Source: an uncultured Solirubrobacteraceae bacterium
GTDB taxonomy: Bacteria > Actinomycetota > Thermoleophilia > Solirubrobacterales > Solirubrobacteraceae
Reading direction: 5' to 3'
NCBI GenBank assembly: GCA_955652345.1
Contig: CATPBV010000132.1
Span: forward strand, 1-5,001
DNA: 5,001 nt
Below are positions 1 through 4,108 of this stretch, one piece after another (positions within the stretch are counted from its first letter, which is position 1; the number at the start of each line of letters is the position of its first letter). The notes below the pieces were generated by a model, which was not told where the DNA came from, did not search any database, and saw only the letters and a program-made list of their open reading frames with translations. Made by a program: the position numbers and the translations under genes.

Positions 1-84
1 GTTCTATGACCACTGAACGCCCGTCGTGGCCATGGCGGGTTCTTGCTACGGCTGGCGCCACCGATCGCATTGGAGGCTGAAGCC
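1..84. other. 5' flank of mscL, unassigned
   Basis: Short stretch before the mscL start. On the plus strand a 24-codon reading frame runs from ATG at 6 to TGA at 78-80, so its stop lies just past the mscL ribosome binding site. It could be the tail of a gene lying to the left of the window or a chance ORF. On the minus strand a frame beginning with ATG at 70-68 stays open to the window edge, but no ribosome binding site precedes it. Neither can be called from this window. No promoter hexamers stand out. Confidence 0.25.
72..76 (+). promoter_or_regulatory. Shine-Dalgarno GGAGG of mscL
   Basis: A full GGAGG lies 8 nt before GTG at 85 and 14 nt before ATG at 91. The spacing favours GTG 85 as the mscL start, which adds only Met-Thr before the Met encoded at 91. 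The longer frame from TTG at 43 has no such site and would add a tail not typical of MscL. This is the only strong ribosome binding site in the window that sits correctly before a start. Confidence 0.65.
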
Positions 85-510
85 GTGACGATGAATGGTG
101 ACTTCAAGAAGTTCCTGCTTCGCGGCAATGTCGTCGACCTGGCGGTGGCGGTTGTGATCGGGGTTGCGTTCGCCGCCGTCGTCAAGGCTCTGGTCGCCGA
201 TCTGCTGACGCCGATCATCGCAGTGATCTTCGGCAAGCCCAGCTTTCAGTCTCTCTCGTTCACGATCAACGGCAGCCACTTTCTGTATGGCGACTTCATC
301 AACAACGTGATCACCTTCGCGTCGATCGCCGCGGTCGTGTTCTTCTTCGTGGTCGCCCCGGTCAACCATCTGATGGCGAGGCGCGCGCAAGAAGACCCGG
401 AGACCAAGGAGTGTCCGGAGTGCACGAGCGCGATCCCGATCAGGGCTCGTCGCTGCCCGCTCTGCACAACTCAGATCAGTGTCACGGGCACCGCAGATCA
501 CCCCAGGTGA
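85..510 (+). CDS. mscL: Large-conductance mechanosensitive channel MscL with C-terminal zinc ribbon
   Basis: MscL forms a homopentameric pore in the cytoplasmic membrane that opens under tension and releases solutes during osmotic downshock. The 141-aa product has the family signature in the N-terminal helix and TM1 (FKKFLLRGNVVDLAVAVVIG, about residues 7-26, with TM1 to about residue 48). A short periplasmic loop follows (about 50-68), then TM2 beginning at GDFINNVITF (69-78) and running to about residue 95. The usual cytoplasmic helical bundle is replaced after residue 105 by a Cys4 zinc ribbon: C110-x2-C113 and C124-x2-C127. Overall length is near the family norm (E. coli 136 aa). GTG 85 was chosen for its GGAGG; ATG 91 is the alternative and gives 139 aa. 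The 3' end overlaps the convergent gene by 13 bp. Identity is sure. The role of the zinc ribbon is unknown. Confidence 0.96.
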   Translation: MTMNGDFKKFLLRGNVVDLAVAVVIGVAFAAVVKALVADLLTPIIAVIFGKPSFQSLSFTINGSHFLYGDFINNVITFASIAAVVFFFVVAPVNHLMARRAQEDPETKECPECTSAIPIRARRCPLCTTQISVTGTADHPR

Positions 511-1271
511 CCTGGTCCGAAGAAGGAGCCGGGGCCACTAGGGCCGGACCGAGCTGCATGGACACTCCCGCCGCCTTCGGTACCGCGGCTGCCGCCCCCG
601 GCTCCTTGACTACCGCCCGAGGCGGCGGGCGCCGACCAGGAGGATCCAGTCTGCCCACCGCCGCCCGAGGACGCCGCCCCTCTGTCGCTGACGAAGATCC
701 CGGAGGCGACCGCCCGACTCCGGCGGCCGTGGGCACGGTGCGCTCGTCCTCGCGCACCGGCGAGGCGAGGCCGATGCCGAGCCACGAGCCCGGCGCCCGG
801 CCGAGGCAGTCGAGACAGGGCCACCAGTCCTGCTGCCCGGGTCGCGCCGGCAACCTGTCGACTCCCAGTCCGCGCTACCGCGGACGGATGCGGTCGCGAC
901 TGTCCCGCAAGTGATGCGACGAGCGCGGGCACCAGCGCGACGGCGACAGCGGTGAGTGCTACCGCGGACCCGAAGACGGCCACCGGACGCAAGCGCACGG
1001 CTGGCCGGCGCACGCGCGGTCGGCGACTACGGGCAGGCAGCTCAGGCTGAGGCGCCGGCGCTTTCAGGACATCGTGGATCGCATCGGAGTTCTCCGACCA
1101 GAACGCGTCGGGCTCGAACGGCGGACCGGCATCGCGCTCGCGAACCGAGTCACTCGCGACCGGCACGAGCTCGTCGCGCGGGCCGATCCAGTCGCCGGGA
1201 AACGGTACGACGTTCGTGTCCTGCCGGTGCTCGCCCCTGCCGTTGTCGGTTGTCCGGTCCTCAGTCGCCAC
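498..1271 (-). CDS. Hypothetical single-pass membrane protein with Gly/Ser-rich C-terminal region
   Basis: Function not recognised. Residue numbers count from GTG 1280, the first codon after an in-frame TAG (260 aa). The GTG at 1271 (257 aa) is preferred because AGGTGG (1282-1277) sits 5 nt before it. The N-terminal part is acidic and ordered-looking, with VVPFPGDWIGPRDELVPV (24-41) and a DAFW segment (58-61). A basic stretch (84-98, rich in Arg) precedes one hydrophobic helix (about 99-123), so the N-terminus is probably cytoplasmic and the rest outside. The outer part is an Arg/Ala/His-rich linker (about 127-195), then Gly/Ser-rich sequence, ending in GPGSFFGPGHLG. The 3' end overlaps mscL by 13 bp, and the gene is divergent from the HTH gene. 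In the linker (about 690-850) another frame has higher third-position GC, so a frame slip or sequencing error is possible. The PFPGDW block and the terminal motif look familiar from Thermoleophilia proteins, from memory only. Confidence 0.62.
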   Translation of the reverse strand: MATEDRTTDNGRGEHRQDTNVVPFPGDWIGPRDELVPVASDSVRERDAGPPFEPDAFWSENSDAIHDVLKAPAPQPELPARSRRPRVRRPAVRLRPVAVFGSAVALTAVAVALVPALVASLAGQSRPHPSAVARTGSRQVAGATRAAGLVALSRLPRPGAGLVARHRPRLAGARGRAHRAHGRRSRAVASGIFVSDRGAASSGGGGQTGSSWSAPAASGGSQGAGGGSRGTEGGGSVHAARSGPSGPGSFFGPGHLG

Positions 1272-1312
1272 GGCGTCCACCTATTCATTGCCAGCCGTGG
1301 CCTTGTCGTCCT

Positions 1313-1322
1313 CCTGCGCAGG
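1313..1322. repeat. Perfect 10-bp palindrome CCTGCGCAGG
   Basis: CCTGC followed directly by GCAGG forms a perfect dyad in the divergent gap between the membrane-protein gene and the HTH gene. It could be half of an operator or chance in GC-rich DNA. Read on the minus strand, its left edge forms part of an AGGAGGA (1315-1309). That string lies about 25 nt or more upstream of any usable minus-strand start, so it is not a normal ribosome binding site for the membrane-protein gene. Confidence 0.3.
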
Positions 1323-1334
1323 TAGCATACCGAT

Positions 1335-1363
1335 TTAGTTAGGCCCACTTAGACTCAATTAGG
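1335..1363 (+). promoter_or_regulatory. 10-bp-phased TTAG direct repeats, candidate operator/promoter of HTH gene
   Basis: TTAG occurs at 1335, 1339, 1349 and 1359. The last three are spaced exactly 10 bp, one helical turn, and read TTAGG, TTAGA and TTAGG. They lie directly before the GTG of the HTH gene at 1368. MerR-like BldC of Streptomyces is known to bind head-to-tail direct repeats with roughly one-turn spacing as a cooperative multimer, and the downstream product has the same small HTH fold. Autoregulation is therefore a reasonable inference. The AGGA within the last repeat could also act as a weak ribosome binding site only 3 nt from the GTG. A TANNNT-type -10 (TAGACT, 1350-1355) overlaps the repeats. 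No good -35 was found. Confidence 0.45.
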
Positions 1364-1367
1364 AAAC

Positions 1368-1661
1368 GTGTCGTTCCAAAGTCCCGAATCTGACGAATCG
1401 TTTCTGACCGTCGCAGAGGTCGCCGGGATGCTGAAGCTCAACCAGCAGACCGTGCGCAACTGGATCGATCAGGGCTCCCTACCCGCGCTGCGGGTCGGCC
1501 GCCGTGTGCGGATCCGGCGCTCCGATCTCGACCGGGTGCTCGAGCAGAGCTACACCGGCACCACCGGCTCGCCGGAGGAAGCGGGGCCCAGTGCGGATGA
1601 CTTCTGGGGCGGCGAGACGGTCGTCCTTGCGGAGCCCCGGCGACCGTCGGGCACCGGATGA
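1368..1661 (+). CDS. Excisionase/BldC-type helix-turn-helix DNA-binding protein
   Basis: Small DNA-binding protein (97 aa) of the HTH_17 / excisionase-family fold, related in architecture to MerR-type winged helices and to Streptomyces BldC. FLTVAEVAGML (12-22) forms the first helix, LNQQTVRNWIDQG (24-36) the recognition helix and turn, LPALRVGRRVRI (38-49) the wing, and RRSDLDRVLEQ (50-60) the closing helix. The acidic/Gly tail (61-97) has no recognised domain but includes DDFWGG (77-82). GTG 1368 is the only start upstream of the HTH, since an in-frame TAG lies at 1350-1352. Its ribosome binding site is weak (AGGA, 3 nt away), so leaderless translation is possible. The stop overlaps the next gene's ATG (ATGA). 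No integrase or phage gene is nearby, so a role as a chromosomal regulator is more likely than excision. The target genes are unknown; the upstream TTAG repeats are the obvious candidate site. Confidence 0.88.
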   Translation: MSFQSPESDESFLTVAEVAGMLKLNQQTVRNWIDQGSLPALRVGRRVRIRRSDLDRVLEQSYTGTTGSPEEAGPSADDFWGGETVVLAEPRRPSGTG

Positions 1662-2131
1662 GCTCTGGCAGCCAGCTCGACCGTGAGCAGGCGCAGATCA
1701 TGCGTGCCGTCCGCGACGCCGGCGGTAGCTGGGCGGAGGCAATGCGCGCTCACAAGCTCGCCCCGCCCGATGCGGGCTTCGCCGCCCGCTTGCGTGCGCT
1801 TGCGGACGCGGCGGCCGACGAGCAGGTGGCATGGGAGCACGCCCATGCCGCTGGCCTGCTGTGGCGCCCGGTTCCCGGCGCGGAGCGCGCCATGCCTCCG
1901 TACGAGCTGCGTCCTGGCACCGGTCGGCGGGGGCCCGAGCAGCTCTGGTCCCGTTTCGACGCGGCCGTGGCTCGGCTGAATGGCGCGATCACCGGCTCGA
2001 GCGCCGCGGCCGTCGCCGACGCGTTCGGAGAGATGGCCGAGGTGGCCGCGGCTCTGGCAGACGCCGTCGCGCGCGAGGACGCGCCACCCTCGCGACGCGA
2101 AGCCCGCCCCCGCGCCCGCGGCGCCGCCTGA
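1658..2131 (+). CDS. Conserved-type hypothetical protein, helical, coupled to HTH gene
   Basis: Function not recognised. The 157-aa soluble protein has no signal peptide or membrane segment. Its composition (Ala, Glu, Arg, Leu) predicts mostly alpha helices, roughly 6-29, 36-65, 95-112 and 116-139, joined by a Pro/Gly segment (about 66-92) with LLWRPVPGAE and PYELRPGTGRRGP. The C-terminus is basic and disordered-looking (from about 144). The ATG overlaps the TGA of the HTH gene in ATGA and has no clear ribosome binding site of its own, so translation is probably coupled and the two products made together. Such coupling suggests a partner or modulator of the HTH protein, but this is inference. 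Third-codon-position GC is high throughout, which supports a real gene. It ends 36 bp before gpsA. Confidence 0.8.
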   Translation: MSSGSQLDREQAQIMRAVRDAGGSWAEAMRAHKLAPPDAGFAARLRALADAAADEQVAWEHAHAAGLLWRPVPGAERAMPPYELRPGTGRRGPEQLWSRFDAAVARLNGAITGSSAAAVADAFGEMAEVAAALADAVAREDAPPSRREARPRARGAA

Positions 2132-2154
2132 TACAGGACACCCCCGCGCCTGTA
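2132..2154. repeat. Inverted repeat TACAGG-N11-CCTGTA before gpsA
   Basis: A perfect 6-bp inverted repeat (2132-2137 and 2149-2154) with an 11-bp spacer fills most of the 36-bp gap between the upstream stop and the gpsA GTG. The half-sites are 17 bp apart centre to centre. It could be an operator or a small hairpin. It has no T tract, so it is not an intrinsic terminator. A TANNNT string (TACGCT, 2153-2158) overlaps its right arm and could be a -10 for a nearly leaderless gpsA transcript. Confidence 0.3.
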
Positions 2155-2167
2155 CGCTCCGCGCCGC

Positions 2168-3259
2168 GTGCCCGCTCCTCCGCGCCGCTCGATTCACCTC
2201 CCGGCAGCCGGCGCCAGACGGGCCGCGGTCGTCGGCGCCGGCTCGTTCGGGACTGCCATTGCAGTGATGCTCGCGCGCGGCGGCCTTCGCACCACGCTAC
2301 AAGCGCGAACGCCCGAGCAGGCTCAGCGCCTCGCAGCCGACCGCGAGAACCGCGTGTACCTACCTGGCGTGGAGCTGCCCCGGGAGCTCCGCATCGAGCA
2401 TGTCAGCGACGGCCTCGCCCGCTTCGACCTCGTCCTCCTCGGCGTCCCCTCGAACGGCCTGGCGGAGGTCATCCAGTCCCTCGACAGCAAGGGTCTCACC
2501 TCCCGCGCCGCCGTCGTCTCGCTCGCAAAGGGGCTCGTGGCGCCGACCGGCGCTCCACCGACGGCGCTGCTCAGCCACCGGCTCGGCCGTGAGCGCACAG
2601 GGTGCGTCGGCGGCCCCGCCCACGCACGTGAGATGGTCAGCGAGGGAGCGGCGCTCGTGGCCGCCTCGGCCGAGGAGTCGCTCGCAGCGTCCCTTGCGGC
2701 GGTGTTCATCCGCGCCGGTGTCGTGTGCGAGCAGTCGAGCGATCCGATCGGGGTCGAGCTTGCCGGCGTCGCAAAGAACGCCGCGGCCCTCGCCTCGGGC
2801 GCCACCGAGAACCAGGGCCTGAACGCCGCCGGCGCGGCCGCCGGGCACATCTTCGCCGAGGTGTGGCGATGGGCCGAGGGCCAGGGAGCCCAGGCCTCCT
2901 CGATGATCGGACTTGCGGGAACCGGCGATCTCGTGGCGACCGCGCTTGCTCCCGAGAGCCGCAACCGCCGGGCGGGCGAGCTCCTCGCCGAGGGCGTGGC
3001 GGCGCACGAAATCCCGCCCCGGGTCGGACAGGCGGTCGAATCGCTCGAGACCGTCCCGCTCCTCGCCAACGCAATCGCAGCCGCCGGCCTCGACGCACCC
3101 GTCACGACGGCGCTCGCCAGGCTGATCGAGGGAAGCCTCCCGCTGCCAGACTGGATTGCGGTCGTGCGCACCACGGTGCCGCCGCCCGCCCGCTGGCGTC
3201 CGGCGGTGCGACCTGGGTTCTGGAGCCGCTTGCGCACCCGGCTACGCCGCCGCGCCTAG
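2168..3259 (+). CDS. gpsA: NAD(P)-dependent glycerol-3-phosphate dehydrogenase GpsA
   Basis: Reduces dihydroxyacetone phosphate to sn-glycerol 3-phosphate in the cytoplasm, the backbone for phospholipids. The 363-aa product has the Rossmann loop VVGAGSFGTA (21-30), NRVYLPGV (61-68), GVPSNGL (92-98), LAKGL (119-123), GGPAHARE (148-155), ELAGVAKNAAAL (197-208), GLAGTGDL (248-255) and SRNRRAG (264-270). By analogy to human GPD1, K121, K203, N204, D254, T258, R265 and N266 match the catalytic and substrate-binding set. Two usual blocks differ: the D-N-x-K-A loop after the catalytic Lys-Asn reads GLNAAGAAAG (217-226), and the later EG-x-T reads ESLET (291-295). An Arg-rich tail (about 337-363) extends beyond the usual ~330-aa length. 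GTG 2168 is the only common start before the Rossmann fold; no Shine-Dalgarno is visible. The TAG stop shares CTAG with the convergent gene. Family is sure; strict substrate identity slightly less so. Confidence 0.93.
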   Translation: MPAPPRRSIHLPAAGARRAAVVGAGSFGTAIAVMLARGGLRTTLQARTPEQAQRLAADRENRVYLPGVELPRELRIEHVSDGLARFDLVLLGVPSNGLAEVIQSLDSKGLTSRAAVVSLAKGLVAPTGAPPTALLSHRLGRERTGCVGGPAHAREMVSEGAALVAASAEESLAASLAAVFIRAGVVCEQSSDPIGVELAGVAKNAAALASGATENQGLNAAGAAAGHIFAEVWRWAEGQGAQASSMIGLAGTGDLVATALAPESRNRRAGELLAEGVAAHEIPPRVGQAVESLETVPLLANAIAAAGLDAPVTTALARLIEGSLPLPDWIAVVRTTVPPPARWRPAVRPGFWSRLRTRLRRRA

Positions 3260-4071
3260 CTTCGCTCTTCGGCCAGCGTCGTCACGACGGCCTCGTACAC
3301 CCCCGCGCCGTAGCCCTCGCTCGCGACCCGCGCACCTTCCCGGAGATCCTCCCGTAACGTCGGGTCGCGCTGAAGCGCGTTGGCCACGAGCCAGAACGTC
3401 CCCACGACGGCGGCTGTGTCCATGTCCTCGCGCGAATCGCCGACCGCGATGCACTCACCAGCCGCATAGCCGCGTGCCCGCATGTGCCGCGCCACCGCCC
3501 GAACCTTCGAAGCCCCCGACGGCACCAGGTGGTAGGCGTGCACCACCTCCAGCCCCGGCATCCGCTCGGCATGCTCGCGGATCACGCCATTGTCGACCAG
3601 CCGCAGCCAGTCGATTCCCGCTTCGGCCAGCAAGGCGTGAGTCGCCTGGAGATCCACCGACCCGCGGAACAGGTGCGAGACCTCCCGGTGCCGCGACCAG
3701 GGCGTGTGGTACTCGAGCTGTCGCGCATAGCTCTCGATCAGCAGCGCCGGCGCGCCCGACGCTTCGATCTGGTCGAAAATCGACCCGGCATTCTCTGAGG
3801 GCACGACCCCATCGGTGAGCCACTCGAGCTCGCCGTCGAGTACCAGCCCCGCCCCCAGCTCGAAGATGTACGCCGAGGATCCGATCATCCGCGCACTCTC
3901 GAACACGCTCTGCTGGCGCCTGCCGGAGTAGAGCACGACCTCCGCTCCCGCCCGCCAGCAGGCCTCGAGCGCGCGCACCCCCATCGAGCTGAAGCGGCCG
4001 TCCGCTCCCCGCAGCAGCGACGCCCCTGGCCCCAGCAGCGTGCCGTCGAGGTCGACATACAGGCAGCGCAT
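3256..4071 (-). CDS. HAD-superfamily hydrolase (type IIB, Cof/MPGP-like phosphatase)
   Basis: Predicted Mg-dependent phosphatase of 271 aa that hydrolyses a small phosphorylated metabolite through a phospho-aspartate intermediate. All four HAD motifs are present: motif I DLDGTL with nucleophile D7 and acid D9; motif II S49 in LYSGRR; motif III K189 in PSGASK; motif IV GDSREDMD with D212 and D216. The long insert between motifs II and III (about 60-180) fits a C2-type cap, as in Cof, sucrose-phosphate and mannosyl-3-phosphoglycerate phosphatases. The cap normally sets the substrate, and nothing here identifies it. ATG 4071 lies only 6 codons before the nucleophile, as is usual, with no good ribosome binding site. 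A TANNNT -10 (TAATCT, 4107-4102 minus) lies upstream. The gene is divergent from the helicase gene and tail to tail with gpsA. A glycerol-phosphate-type substrate is imaginable from context but unsupported. Confidence 0.88.
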   Translation of the reverse strand: MRCLYVDLDGTLLGPGASLLRGADGRFSSMGVRALEACWRAGAEVVLYSGRRQQSVFESARMIGSSAYIFELGAGLVLDGELEWLTDGVVPSENAGSIFDQIEASGAPALLIESYARQLEYHTPWSRHREVSHLFRGSVDLQATHALLAEAGIDWLRLVDNGVIREHAERMPGLEVVHAYHLVPSGASKVRAVARHMRARGYAAGECIAVGDSREDMDTAAVVGTFWLVANALQRDPTLREDLREGARVASEGYGAGVYEAVVTTLAEERS

Positions 4072-4108
4072 CGCGCGGGCGACCGTAGCACCGCCATACT
4101 CAGATTAG
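4072..4108. promoter_or_regulatory. Divergent promoter gap between HAD gene and helicase gene
   Basis: Only 37 bp separate the two divergent start codons, so both promoters must lie here or reach into the coding sequences. The right half is the AT-rich part (CATACTCAGATTAG). It gives TAATCT as a minus-strand -10 (4107-4102) and a weaker TACTCA (4097-4102) for the plus strand, 6 bp before the helicase GTG. The string ACTCAGATTAGG (4098-4109) resembles ACTCAATTAGG before the HTH gene (1353-1363). No -35 match was found on either strand. Confidence 0.35.

Noticed and set aside
43..84. Longer mscL from TTG 43
   Set aside because: It would add 14 residues unlike the family N-terminus, and the GGAGG at 72-76 lies within it at the correct spacing for GTG 85.
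514..550. GGTCCG ... CGGACC hairpin just after the mscL stop, with GC-rich inner pairs
   Set aside because: The loop is long, the inner pairing needs an 8-nt bulge, there is no T tract on either strand, and it lies inside the minus-strand coding region. Not convincing as a terminator.
411..914. Plus-strand open frame opposite the minus-strand membrane-protein gene
   Set aside because: Low-complexity Arg/Pro/Gly product overlapping the end of mscL, with no motif. The minus-strand frame has a membrane helix and ordered N-terminus and is preferred.
1309..1315. Minus-strand AGGAGGA as ribosome binding site of the membrane-protein gene
   Set aside because: It lies about 28 nt from GTG 1280, and in that gene's frame a TAG (1283-1281) precedes the GTG, so it cannot serve that start at normal spacing.
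1368..1661. Phage or integrative-element excisionase
   Set aside because: The fold is called excisionase-like by family name only. No integrase, attachment site, tRNA or atypical composition is nearby, so a mobile element is not supported.
2323..3237. Long minus-strand open frame opposite gpsA (about 300 codons)
   Set aside because: The product is Ala/Ser/Arg-rich with no domain, and gpsA on the other strand has clear family motifs. It is a high-GC shadow frame.
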